From assembly GCA_015847255.1 (NCBI GenBank), contig JADLZK010011205.1:124001-188000 (forward strand): a DNA stretch of 64,000 bases. Direction: 5' to 3'. Source of the DNA: Hyparrhenia diplandra. Lineage: Eukaryota > Streptophyta > Magnoliopsida > Poales > Poaceae. Every line of letters begins with the position of its first letter. The stretch's first letter is position 1. Below the pieces are notes generated by a model. The model saw only the letters and a program-made list of their open reading frames with translations. It did no database searches and was not told the DNA's origin. Below, piece after piece: positions 35,049 to 46,800 of the stretch. The translations under genes were made by a program, and so were the position numbers.

Positions 35049-35972
35049 TGGTGGAAGACTTGGTTAGTACCTACTGCCTGAACACTGAGGGATTTCCCAA
35101 GGTTCTGTACACCACCCCGCAAAAGCTTGGAGTGAAAGAGCCTGTGTGTGTATGAGAAATTCGCGTGAGTATGTAGAGCGTGGCACCGAGCGTCGCGAGG
35201 TCACCGTCTACATTGCAAAAAAGTGAGGAGTTCCCTAAGGAGACGAGAAGCCTAGAGTATGGCGCAACCGGGTTTCACTTCACCGACACCTACCAAGTTG
35301 TTGCCCACAAGGCCCCTGCGGTTGTGCGTGCGAAATCTATGAAGAGCCCATTGCCCATACCCCTATGCGGTTCTTCTCACCTCGGGACAAGAATCGCTTG
35401 GTATGGGAGGTGTGCATGGAGGCCTTGCAACGTCTGGAAGCGCAAGAAGAGGACCCCCACTACGGCGCACCCTAACGGCATACTTGCTCGCCACGGATGA
35501 GCAAGTATGATCGGCAGGTCCTTGGAGATGAGCAAGTGTCTCCGTCGAGCGAGGAGGCCGAGCTCTTCCGCAGGATGCTCGAGGTGCGGCTTGTCGGGCA
35601 CATGCCGCTATGGCATCCACGAGAAAGTCATGAGGTGCTGCATGACGGAGGACCTAAAGAAGGCCCAAGATCGTCATGTCCGGGAGTTGAAGGATGCCTA
35701 TCTTGTCACAAGGTTCAAGCGTCGGGCACTTGCAAATGTAAAAGGCGGGAACCCTTGATCTCGAGAGGGCTCCCTCCCTGTGTCATTTTAGAAGGGAGGG
35801 AGTGCCCCATACTAGATGGAATCGATTGCGAGGCATGCAAAAATCCAAGCGGCAATCGTCGAAGTTCCCCAGCGCCTCCTCCCTCAGCGGACGCTTTGCG
35901 AGGTAACTTTGGAGACAGTCCGATCTTGCGAAGAAATAAGCCCACTCACTCAACCATTACCGAAGAATGGTG
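35049..35972 (+). pseudogene. Element-type hypothetical gene, copy 1, decayed
   Basis: Starts at an ATG after the conserved leader (MVEDLVSTYCLNTEGFP), then breaks at a stop after about 36 codons. Later pieces in shifting frames keep FTDTYQVVAHKA, EEPIAHTP-like and RDKNRLVWE motifs, an acidic Glu/Ala-rich probable coiled-coil segment (EQVSPSSEEAELFRRMLE), and ELKDAYLVTRFKRRAL. I recall similar sequences in grass genomes under the label of unclassified retrotransposon protein, but could not check this. Several stops and shifts make it non-functional. Confidence 0.55.
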
Positions 35973-36946
35973 AAGCATAATCTAAGTGGGCACATCACCC
36001 CCTTATGGAACGAAGCCCATTAAAAGTTGCTCGGCGCATGAGGATATGTATCTCGTATTTTATTGTAATGTTTACATTTTCCAACTATTATGTAATCCCA
36101 CGTAATGTAATGGTTTGGCTCTAGTGAAATTAGCTCCATGAGCCCCCATGTTTAGTATTGCCCACTATGTATCCCAAGTAATGTAATGATTTTGCTCAAG
36201 TGGAGTACGTGCTTGAGCCCCCAGCACTTTTAGTAGTGCCATGTAGACGTCCTTTAGCTTAAGGGGACTATTGGAACTTTTACTCTTTCCACCTACAATG
36301 TAATCCCACCCAATGTTGCGCCTTGAGTCTAAATGTGCCAGTTGCTTAAACTCAAAACTACCAGACACTTTGTTACTGCATATTTCTAAATACTTCTGCA
36401 ACTTGTACGAATAATTACTTCATAGCAAGATGGATTTAAACGAAATCAAAGAGAGGAGCCTATTACAACAATTTCTATTTCCTCTCCCCTTTACCACGCG
36501 GATACAAGGCGAGGGGACGGCCAACGCAGCCAAGGACCCATTGTGTCTCACGCCTTTCGTACCCTTTCGGCGTTTTTGTTGGGGCCCACTGTTCTTTAAT
36601 GTCACGCATGCCTATCTGTGAATAAGGAAGCACTATGCCTTCGAGTGTCGTGCTTGCTCGTGGTTCGCGTCTATTGTGTCTCACGCCTACCCTACACTTT
36701 CGATGGTTTTTTCGGACCGCTGCTCTGCATCCGTACAAGTTCCTTTCTACCCACGGATACCGCTCGTGTCAAAGCAGACAAAGAATGCCCATGTGTTCTT
36801 TGTCGGCACTCACATTCGATTCCCTACTCGCCTCGGCCATGACCACTGGTCTTTGCCTTTAAAAGGGATCACTTCCCACTCACCAAGCCCTCTCTTCTGA
36901 GGAAGCTTCTCCCTCGTTTCACCCTCGCAACCACTATCCACCAAAG

Positions 36947-37966
36947 ATGGCAGGAAACTAGGTTACCAGCTATTGCCTGAACACCGAGGGTTTTCCCAAG
37001 GTTTTGTATGCCACCCTACAAAAGCTTGGAGTGAGAGAGTGCCCCGTGTATCAGGGCCGTGAGTATGCAGAGCTTGGTACTGACTGATGTGAGGTCACCA
37101 TCTACATGGGAAAGAGTGAGGAGTTCCCCGATGCCACGGAAGCCTAGAGTGTGGCGCTGGCGGGTTTCGCTTCATCGACACCTATCAAGTTGTGGCTCGC
37201 AAGGCCCGCGCCATATCTGGCCGAATCTATGAAGAGCCCATTTTCCGCGTACACCCATGCGGTTCTTCCACCTCGGGACAAGAATCGCCTGGTATGGGAG
37301 GCTCGCATGGTGGCCTTGCAGGATTGGGGGCGCAAGAAGCCGACCAAGCGTAGGCGCACCGACCGCATACACCTTTGCTTTGGATGAGTAGTATGATCGT
37401 CGGTATTTGGAAGAAGTGTCTCCGTCGAAGCCGAGGAGGCTAAGCTTCTCTCCAAAGATGCTCGAAAAAGCACTTGCGAAAGCGCATGCCGACACTGTCG
37501 CAATGAGAAAGTCGTGAGGCTGCCGCAAAGGGAGGACCTCAAGAAGGCCCAAGATCGGCAAGTCCAAGAGTTGAAGGATGCTTATCTTGTCACGAGTGGT
37601 CGAGCGTAGCCCACTTTGCAATGAAAGACAGGAGCCCTTGGTCATGCATGGAATTCCTAGCCACCCATCGGGGAAGAAAGAGGGTCGCCTTCTGCGGTGC
37701 CACCGGCCTGCCACCCTTGGGGCCATCGGGGAAGGAGAAACCCTCATGCCCCTCAAGAGAAGGATCCTCACTTTGGGAGAGAGGAGCGCCCCATACTTGA
37801 TGGAATCCCGGTTGCATCCATGGGAAAAGTCCAAGCGGCAATCGTGGAAGTGCCCCCCGCCCCTCCCTCAACGGACGCTTTGCAGGTAATTTCGGAGGCA
37901 GAGTCAGATCATGGAGAAGAAATAAGCCCACTCACTCAGCCATCCTTGGCGGATGGTAAAGCATAA
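36947..37966 (+). pseudogene. Element-type hypothetical gene, copy 2, decayed
   Basis: A paralogue of 35049-35972 in the same orientation. Stop codons occur at codon 5 and again soon after YAELGTD. Retained motifs include CLNTEGFPKVL, GRIYEEPI, PPRDKNRLVWEARM, EDLKKAQDRQVQELKDAYLVT, and a C-terminal Ser/Glu-rich stretch ending near 37966. The two copies carry different lesions, so they decayed independently after duplication. Confidence 0.55.
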
Positions 37967-38230
37967 TCTATGTCGGCACATCACCCCTCATGAAGGTAGC
38001 CCATTAGAAGTTGTTCCGCGCATGAGGATATGTACCCGTATTGTAATGTTTACATTTTTAACTACTATGTAATCCCACATAATGTAATGCTTTGGATCTA
38101 CGAAGTTAGTTGCTTGAGCCCGCCCCCCCTTAGACGTTTCATGTACACATCCTTTCAGCTTAAGGGATGTACACATCCTTCTCGCTTAAGGGGTTTCTTT
38201 GTAATTTTCACTCTTCCCGCCTATAATGTA

Positions 38231-40020
38231 ACCCTTGCTCTGTCTCTTAAGATTTCTTATGCAAAGAACTTCACCCTTGTTCTGTCTTTTAAGATTTCCT
38301 ATGCAAAGAACATCACCCGCGAAAGCGCGGCAGCAATGGCTAGTGCTTCTTTATGGTGTGCATGTCAGTCAGTCAACGCGCGAGGGAAGAAGGGATCCGT
38401 CCGATGCGCTCGACACTTTCGAGAAGAAGCACGCGACCGAAGCTCGACACCGCTAGCACTCACCACGTGCTCGCGCGCCCCACTTCCCGCCATGCGCCCT
38501 CAAAGAACCAAGGCCGACCGAAGAAACGGGACGTCTTCCTCAACCGGTGGACTATAGAATGGGCGGTCGGCCCGTAGAAGTAGGTAGTCTAGGCGGTGGG
38601 GAAGGTTGATGGGCGGTTTAGGGTGCCTTGTCGGTGGTAGGGGCGGTCGGGCCAGGTCGTCGGCGGGCGCCATGGCGGACTTCGTCGGAGCTCGGGCGGA
38701 GTTTGGCATGGCCGTGGGGCGGGGGGAGGAGGAGGGGAGAAGGTGGTGCCGCGGGCGAACTAGATCCAACGAACCCTAGCTCGGCTGCCGTTGGGGTCAC
38801 CTCGATCCCATCTTTGGGAGGGGTGAGGAAGCGGGCGGGGAGGCGCTGGAGGCGAGGGAAGAAGCCGGAAAACGTTGGGGGGAGGGATAGAGTGTGCTTG
38901 GAGGGAAGTCTCTCCGCTGCGTGTCCGGAGCTAGTAACGCCGAATAAATTTATATCTATATACTTCCTTTTCCAAAAAGAGTGGGTCATCGCCGGCGCGT
39001 GGACATCGTTTGTTTGCTCATGTTGGTCTACCTAAAGGGACCCCTACGCTAGTACGAGGCCGGGGGCGCACAGGTCAACCATGGTCATCTAGGTTGTGCG
39101 TGAGTTGAGTTGAGGTTCAAGGTGGCAAACCTGCACCTTGGAGCACCGTGTTGAAATTGCTAGACCAGGGCAATGTGTGGCGTGGCGAGAAGCAACCAGT
39201 TGCGACGGCTAGGAAGCTCAAAAACAGAAGGACAACAAAAAAAAAGAAGGGCAAAATTGTCCTTTTCAAGTGCCAAATACAAGGAGAGATACGGAAAAAA
39301 AGTGGAAATTCAAAAAATGGTATTAAAATCAAGTAACACATGTTTTGTGTCTTATTTTTGTGAACACAAGTTACAAATGGCAGAAGTGCGAGAAAGCACG
39401 GCGTTTGGAGTCCTAAGTATCTAAATTTCTTGGGCCATTCTTGCATGGCAACATGTGTTCATAGTGATTAGTGTTACAGTTTTTCTTATGTATTAGAGTA
39501 ATAGGCAATAGTTCCAATCTTATATAAAAAAAAACAAATATTATAGTATCAGGTATCACAGCTCCTAGCTAGTGCAGAAGATGTTGCGGCCATAGCACTA
39601 CCAGGCAGAGGGAAAACTAGGAACAGAAGTTTGTAAGGATGTGATGTTTATTCCCATTTATATACTGCAGATATATAATGGCATTAAAAAGATGGGTGTG
39701 AAGTCGTGACATGCACAAATATATTGGTGGTCGTATTTTTGAAAAAAATGTACTGGACACGAATAGGATTGCTTATAAAGAAATAAAAGCATGCTAAACA
39801 ATCCCACAAATGTATTTATGTATTAATGTGGTGGTCTGAACCACATGCTGCACGGTGCCAAATGTGTAGAGCACATATATTTGACCCCGACATATATAAT
39901 AAAATGTGTGTTACACTAGTCAATTTAATCCGACATAACAAATCAAAAGGGTGACATATGAAACACGCAAGATGCATGAACAAGTTGAGGCAGTCAAGCA
40001 TCCATCTTCTGTGAATTTTA
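38231..40020. other. Unassigned interval with short repeats
   Basis: A 47-bp direct repeat (CTTAAGATTTCxTATGCAAAGAAC) occurs at about 38244 and 38289, and a shorter one (GTACACATCCTT) at about 38143 and 38168. 38330-38950 is GC-rich without a recognisable product. 39000-40020 is AT-rich and shows nothing. Confidence 0.4.
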
Positions 40021-40758
40021 CCCCCAAGATACGCTTCTGATGGAAGCACAAACCTACCTAGGTAGAAAATGGTTATATTTGCTAGCCAACACCACATAGC
40101 AGCGCAACTGAAATGGGAAATGAAAACCCACCTAAGCACTGTTTGGGGCTCTAGGAAAAAAAAAATGTATAGAAGACACAAATTTCAGCAAAATTGCACA
40201 GCACAATGCCTAACTGTCTGTAACACAGTCTATATATGCAGAGCAGATGTACAATACTATCACGCCACAGTTAGGCATGCAATGGCCAGCCGTAACATCA
40301 GACATAAGTTTCAGTTCAGGCAGCAATATTTCTTGCCTCCCATAATTTTACATGTAAAACTTTTGGCGATGGCACCAGAACAAATCGCCCTTGAGAATCA
40401 CACATTCCAGGAAGCAAATAATCGGTGATAACAAGGGTTCATAATTTCTTTCCTGGTACGCTTTGCCATTCACAAAACCCTCAGTGATGCGTAGAAATAG
40501 TTCAGCAAAGCAGCTAGAGCTAATAATCAGTTGTGATCCACCATCAGATATATAGATGATAATACAAATAGACATTAGGACAAATCACATGATTCTCACA
40601 GGCAAAGAAGCAAGTGGCAGAAGCCAATTATCAAGGTCTGTTCATTGTCTTCATATTTGTACCAGGTAACCTAAGCAAATCATGAGTACATATTTAAGGG
40701 TACAAACCAGGCAAAAGGACAAATAGGTTGAATAATACTCCGGAGAGTGGGAGACTAA

Positions 40759-40893
40759 GGGGCTGCTTGGTTACCGCCGCCGCTCGCCACGCGCGCAGTG
40801 TGGCGGTCGATTCGACCGCCACACTCAGATCACTGTAGCGTAGCGGGGACGCCAGCGTGGCGAGGCGGGTGTGGCTCCCAACCAAGCACGCCC
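40759..40893. mobile_element. PIF/Harbinger-type MITE
   Basis: 135 bp. The ends GGGGCTGCTTGGTT and AACCAAGCACGCCC are imperfect inverted repeats. The target duplication TAA lies at 40756-40758 and 40894-40896. U2 and U3 show the uninterrupted site (GACTAAACCACTAAATA). The GC-rich interior has its own palindromes. Confidence 0.88.
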
Positions 40894-41413
40894 TAAACCA
40901 CTAAATAGCCGATCATCTTGAGATGAATGTCCGTCAAAGCATCACTGCGAGAGTGCTAGTAGCTACTGACGTCTTGAATGACATGGCTAAAGCCTTCATT
41001 CAGATGCTCCCAGCCATGCTGCAATGCCACCTCAAAGTCAAGAGAGCAGACCTACCAAAGAATACAGTGTTATTAGAATAATCAAGAGGCACTTGAGCAA
41101 AGTTAGTTGACTATCTGCTTGTGCATGTGAAACAAGCATTCATTCTGTACGTTAATGCAAATTTGAAATCTGTTAAAAGGGGTGTATACAATGATTAATC
41201 CAGTGCATTTTTTTAAGAAAAAAAGAGACAAATTTGTCTGCTCTAGCATTCAGGCACTAGACAAATTTGCCTATCCTGATATTCAGGAGCTAACTACAGC
41301 ATATGGAGTACACCAAAATATTGAGTAAATGACACAAACAATAATAAATTAATCCAAAATGCCAAAGGATCACATGGATTTCAAGGTCTCCATGGTGACA
41401 ATGGTGGATGTGA

Positions 41414-41668
41414 TCTGCAGAAGTGGGCTATGCCGCTGAAGGAAGAAGATCGAGAGCGCATGGAGGAGATCAAGGGAGAGATCATGGACTGGATGAAGAA
41501 GTTTAAGCCTAATGATGTGCTTGTCTCAGACATTGTTGATATCCAAATTATCATAATAGGCTTAGATGCTTTTGTTGCTCTTTATGTCAACTGGTAACCC
41601 CTGTGATGTACCTGGAATATTTGCTTTCTCAAAACCAGAGGTTAACCCTGCTTTCAAAAAAAAAAAAA
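41414..41668 (+). mobile_element. 5'-truncated retroposed insert with a short open frame
   Basis: 255 bp ending in about 14 A residues, flanked by ATGGTGGATGTGA (41401-41413) and ATGGTGGTTGTCA (41669-41681). U3 shows the empty site. The plus strand is open from the left edge through KWAMPLKEEDRERMEEIKG...DWMKKF to ALYVNW and a stop, about 60 codons, followed by a short 3' tail and CTTTC-poly-A. It is either a LINE 3' end or a processed fragment of a cellular mRNA; I do not recognise the protein. Confidence 0.75.
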
Positions 41669-41800
41669 ATGGTGGTTGTCAGAAAATTTGGATATGCCAG
41701 CAGCAAGTGCACTATGGTAACAAGTAGGATGACATAGGAAACCGCCAATATAATATAATTCCCAACAACTGATGAAACATGGAAGACAATTTTTACCATT

Positions 41801-42946
41801 TCATATGCTTGGCAGTGCCAATGGTGGTGGAAATCTTTGATAAGGAAAAGCAAACATTGCAGCATAGTTCGAGGTGCAGAGCTTCTCAACAACCAATGTC
41901 TTGATGTCCAGTACAAAATATTCATAATTTTGCATCTCATAACAATTTGCACAAAAGGCTACGTAACGCCCTTCTGTGCCCACAATGCTCCAAGCAAAGT
42001 TGACCCCAGAGTACTTGGGCAATGGAATCAGTTTGTCATGTTGCCACTCTTGTGCACCAACAACATTGCTTTGCCGATTCTTGCAATACAGGTCAACTGT
42101 GCCATCACCAATAGTTAAGAACCCGAGTCTGCCATCCGCTACCTCGACAATGGCATGCACTGAATCAAAATTGTGGGGCGGGAGGTCAATGATGGAGAAT
42201 TTCATCTCACTTGCATCAAGTATTAGCGAATAGCCCAGGCCATAGACCATCCAATAGAAACAGCTGTGCGCATAGTAGGGCTTGTATGCAAAAGATCTAC
42301 TAAGCACATAGGCCGCTTCGGTTGTGGTAATGATACCTTGCCACGTCTGGTTGCAGGAAGAGAAGACGAAAGCCATGAACTTGTCTTCGAGCTGCAGCTT
42401 CACAGTGCATATAACTCTGAACGATTCCTCCCCATCATTCTTGGCAGCGGGAGCCAGAACGGGCATCGCGGCGCTGCGGTGGAGGCCGCCAGTAGGTCGT
42501 CGGGTATGTGGGGGAATCTTGACGTACAGGCGATGCAGGGGGTCGCAGACTACGAAATCCCGGAGTTGGATTTTGGTGGAGATGCGCCGGGAGAGGAGGA
42601 CGCGGCCATCGCGGGCGTCCCGAGTTTGCCACTTGTGGGGGTGGGGGAGGAAGGAGAAGGTGAAGTCGGCGGCTTGCACGAGCGCGTGGGCTTCCAGGGC
42701 GGAGCGGTGGGACGGCTCGACCGGGAGGAAATCTCGGTATCCGTATCTGAGGAAGCCGAGGACTGGAGGGGAGTGGAGGGGCTGGAAGCGGCGGAGGAAT
42801 CGGCGCGCGGAGACGATGCGGCGAAAGGAGGAGCAGGCGACGGAGACGCGGACGAGGTCGGCCGCGGCGTGGAGGCGCAGGAAGATCTCCTCCAAGATCT
42901 CGTCGGGGATGCTGGCGGTCCAGCGCGACGCCGACGTCGATTCCAT
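41801..42946 (-). CDS. F-box protein, grass-expanded family, intact
   Basis: A 381-codon uninterrupted gene and the only intact member in the window. The N-terminal F-box (residues about 11-52: IPDEILEEIFLRL, then VACSSFRRIVSARRFLRRF) would bind SKP1 and make the protein a substrate adaptor of an SCF ubiquitin ligase, as known for the family. A central segment carries the grass-family phrase VCDPLHRLYVKIPP (about residue 135). The C-terminal half (from FRVICTVKLQLEDKFMAFVFSS to YEYFVLDIKTLVVEKL) is the presumed substrate-recognition part, ending LALPSI. The ATG is supported because the paralogues align from this point. No signal peptide or membrane segment. The target is unknown. The reading frame alone does not prove expression. 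Confidence 0.85.
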   Translation of the reverse strand: MESTSASRWTASIPDEILEEIFLRLHAAADLVRVSVACSSFRRIVSARRFLRRFQPLHSPPVLGFLRYGYRDFLPVEPSHRSALEAHALVQAADFTFSFLPHPHKWQTRDARDGRVLLSRRISTKIQLRDFVVCDPLHRLYVKIPPHTRRPTGGLHRSAAMPVLAPAAKNDGEESFRVICTVKLQLEDKFMAFVFSSCNQTWQGIITTTEAAYVLSRSFAYKPYYAHSCFYWMVYGLGYSLILDASEMKFSIIDLPPHNFDSVHAIVEVADGRLGFLTIGDGTVDLYCKNRQSNVVGAQEWQHDKLIPLPKYSGVNFAWSIVGTEGRYVAFCANCYEMQNYEYFVLDIKTLVVEKLCTSNYAAMFAFPYQRFPPPLALPSI

Positions 42947-43899
42947 TCGCGCGTTCGGCCGGCCGGCTGTGGGAGAGGGATTGGGGATTAGAGATGAGAT
43001 TCGGGGTTTGGGTATGGGGCTCGCCGGAGTACTGTGTGCACTAACACAAGTAGGGAGTACGTTGTCACACTCACCAGCGGACGGAGAAGGCCAGAAGAGC
43101 GAGGCGCTGGTGTTCAGCCGCGGCGGGAGACGAGAGGTGTTGGAGCCGCCGAGGGAAGCTGCCGAGTCAAGCGAAAGAGGTGGCGGCGGAGCGGGACTGC
43201 CGAGCGGTGGAGGAAGGAAGGTTCCGTCGCGGAAGAGAAGCTGGCTGCGGAGATCGATGGAGACATGAGTTGGGAGCGACCTAGGCTTAGAAGTTTTTTT
43301 TTTTTTTTTTGAGGGAAACTAAACTTTATTAATCAGAAACATGTGAGTTTTTTTTTTGATCAAAGAAACATGTGAGTTACAAACGCCCGGAGGCGGATTC
43401 AGCAGCCAAACATGTCTGCCTGTTACATCTATCCATTACCCTTATTTTGGTATACCATTTTTTGATCCCTCCTGAGGCCGCGTCGCCTTCTTTTTAGAGT
43501 CCCCTGCGATTTGCAATCCGGCGAACACGTTCCTCCTTCCAGCAGGAGGTTTTTTTTTTTTTTTTTTGACAAGAAAACAACTTTTCATAGATTAGCAAAG
43601 CATGCATTTGCTAGAACCATAACATTGTCTATGGTTACATCTTGAAGCAGCGCCCAAGAGTGGACACGATTGAACATGAGCCGGGTTGACACAAACACCG
43701 AAAAGGTAACATCACCTACACTTATCAAATGTAAGGCCTGCTTTGCTAATGAGTCACCCATTATATTGTTTGTTCTCCTAATCCTGCGTGGGGGAATCTG
43801 TGGCTCGCAAACATATTGACAATCCCTGCATGTGTGGTTTGGTTCGCCACTCTAGGGGATTGCAATGATCCTCGAGTTGATGTAGTTGACAAGCCGCAA

Positions 43900-46800
43900 A
43901 TTATCGGCGAAATAGTTGATTGCCACTAGTCCCATTCGATTGAAGGTGGAGGTGGCGGCTCCATGGCCACCGTCTACGCCATGAGCACCGAGGAGGCATC
44001 CTGCAATCCTGCTTTAATGAAAAAACCGATGGGCTGCTTTGTGAACTCGTGTCAACAAAGAAGACTCCAATTCCCGCAAGCTTCTTTGTTTTGTTCTTGG
44101 GGCCGCATTGATGCATCGGGTGTAGCGGCCCGAGGGCCATGAGCCGCCGTGGGGAATGAACCTGTACCTGGTCCATGAAGAGAGGAGTGGAAGAAGATGT
44201 ACCAACCGTAGTTCGCGTAGAGGGTAGGCTGCCGGTTGGAAGAGTCGAAGTGTTGTTGTGGCCGATTTTGATCATCATGTTGCCGTCGTTGGTTTGATGA
44301 ACCCGCAACTATAGAATTCATACCTTGACTAGGAGGGGCAGCTTGTTCTTCATTGTGTTCATCGGCTTGAAGGTAAGTTTCCATGTGTGCCGGCTGCCTT
44401 ATGCACTGAAAGGGGGTCCAATTTCTCCCTCGGTTTTGTGATCATTTCTTGCTTTTCCATATGTACCACATTGTAAATAAGAATTTGAACGATTCAATAT
44501 CTCGAGGGGTTAATTGTAAGCAATAAGGGTAAAGTAAGTTGTACTCCATCCTCAACATGGGTAATAATATGTGTATTGATAGGTGGGTTACTAGTCGCCC
44601 AAACCTGTGTCGGTAGGCTACATTGAAAGAAAAGGTGATTGTCATGTTCTATGGCTCCGCAATACGAACAATGTTGATCAATATGAGCGGAGAATCTACC
44701 CGCTCTTTCACCGGTTGCTAGTGCTCTCCTAATGAGTCTCCATGCAAAAAGTTTTCAAAATAGGTGGAATAGTTTTAGATCTCCAAATCTTACGTAAGAT
44801 TTGGTTAGCCTCATTGGAAATACTTACGGAGCCTTGTGCTTGGGTAGGTTGTGGCTACTTTGGCTTGCCGGTGTATGCTTGACTTTTGGTTGTGCAAACC
44901 CCATTAGTAGCCGGAGCCCATCTAAGAATGTCATTTGAATCACGAAGGGGACGGTAGGGATATTTTCTATGGCTTGCCTTTGCTTCAGTTGAAAAGGTTT
45001 GGGTTAGGAGATTGTGGTTCCAGTTTTGGGTTCCAGGGAGCCATAGATCGGCCACCTTAGAGGGTAGGGGATTGGTAGTTACTGGAAGAATGAGGTGATC
45101 ATGAATGTCATTCCAAACCGTAGACCACGGAGTGGACCAAATGGAAGAGTCCCCCGAGTGTATCTGCACAATAGCATTATCGTGTAGGTGGTGTTTGACC
45201 TGCATGATTGAAGACCAATATATAGACCTAGCAGTGTTACGAGGAGCATTCCAGAACGAGGTGCGGGGGTAGTACTTAGCTTTTAGAATGGAGGAGAGAA
45301 ATGGGTTTTTCAATGTTACCACATTCCATGCAGAGTGAATGATGAGGCTCTGATTTATAGTTGCCATGTCCCTTATGCCGAGACCTCCGTGTTCCTTGGG
45401 TTTGCACATGTCGTCCAATGACCTATAAGAGATTGGAGATGTGTCGTGTTCCTCCTGCACACCTGCCCACCAAAATCTCCTGATAATTGTATTGATCTTT
45501 TCAATAAAAGCCTTAGAGAAAAGTACTGTGGACATGTAATAGATTGGAATTGAAGCAAGGACTGATTTAATGTATTGTAGCCTACCTGCATGGTTTAGCT
45601 TGTTTGCTTTAATCGTACCAAACTTAGCCATGAACTTACCATATATGAAATCATAAGCTCTATTCTTGTCGTTGTGTGAGAAAACCATCGGGTGGCCTAG
45701 GTGCATGGTGTTGGGTTGGAGGTCTTGTACCGGGAAAATTGCCTTAATATGGTTCCTGATACTGGGAGGTACATTTTTACTAAAGTAGATGGAGGATTTC
45801 TGAAGGTTAGGGGTCTGACCTGAGTTGTTGCAAAAGTCATAGAGAGTGGATTTAATGAGTTGCGCTTCCTGTATAGTTGCATTTCCGCGGGGATCGGGTC
45901 ATCGCAAAGAGGAGAGAATGTATTGCGGGTGCTCCAGGTCCTAGTGTGACTCCCGTAAGATTCCTTTGCGTTAGATGATCCTGCAGTCTAATTGAAAGCT
46001 CATTTATAGCGATAACAAACAAATAAGGTGAGAGTGGGCATCCCTGACGAAGTCCTCTCTTGGAGGCAAAGAACTGAGTAGGTTCATCATTAACTAAAAC
46101 AGCAAACTCGGGAGATGAAATGCAAGTATGAATAAGATTTATAAAACTTTCCCGCAAATTTAGTCTACGGCGCTTGCATAATGAACTCCCATTCGAGTCT
46201 ATCAAAAGCCTTAGCCAAATCTATTTTTAGAAGGAAAGCATGATTCTTCCAGGTACGCAGATTAAAGGAGTGGATAATTTCGTGAGTAATAATAATGTTA
46301 GAGGAAATGTGTCTATGAGCCACGAAAGCCGATTGCGCTGGTCTATGTATCCCTGGAAGATGTTGTTTTAGTCTATTAGCTAAGGATTTAGTTAGCACTT
46401 TGTAGATGACATTGCATAAACTAATTGGCGAAAATCTTTAGGAGTGGTAGGTTGTGTGATTTTGGGAATGAGAGTAATGTACGCACGGTTAATAAAAGGA
46501 GGAAGATAAGCATGTGAGTAAAAATCAGTTACCACTTTGTAGATGTCCTCTTTGGCCCATGGCCACGCCGCCTTGTAAAAACCTGCATTAAATCCATCGG
46601 GGCCCGGCGCTGCATTGCTTCGCATTTCCTTGATTATGCTGAGTGTTTCCTGCATGGTAGGAGTAGAGTATGTATACCTGAAATCGTCAGTTCTATTAGC
46701 TGCCTCTTCCTCCTGGGTTTGCTGAATGGAGTGTTGACTGCACTCTGGGTTGTCTCGGTTGGAGGTGGGAACATGGTAGGTGTAGGCATTGTTGACAGTA

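Larger units (their letters stand above)
34430..38230 (+). repeat. Two tandem, diverged copies of a 1.9-kb element-like unit
   Basis: Unit 1 (about 34430-36330) and unit 2 (about 36330-38230) share, in order, an AATGTAATCCCAC leader, a TTTAAAAGGG promoter-like box, an AACCACTATCCACCAA leader before an ATG, the same decayed coding region, and a GAGGATATGTA...GTAATGTTTACATTT 3' end. Period is about 1.9 kb. They may be two insertions of one element sharing an end, or a tandem duplication. Confidence 0.75.
40030..41800 (-). other. F-box unit U4, 3' region of the intact gene
   Basis: Contiguous downstream region of the intact F-box gene and the reference for the other units. Contains the exon-like block (about 40930-41051; acceptor, then VCSLDFEVALQHGWEHLNE...), one MITE and one retroinsertion. 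Confidence 0.7.
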
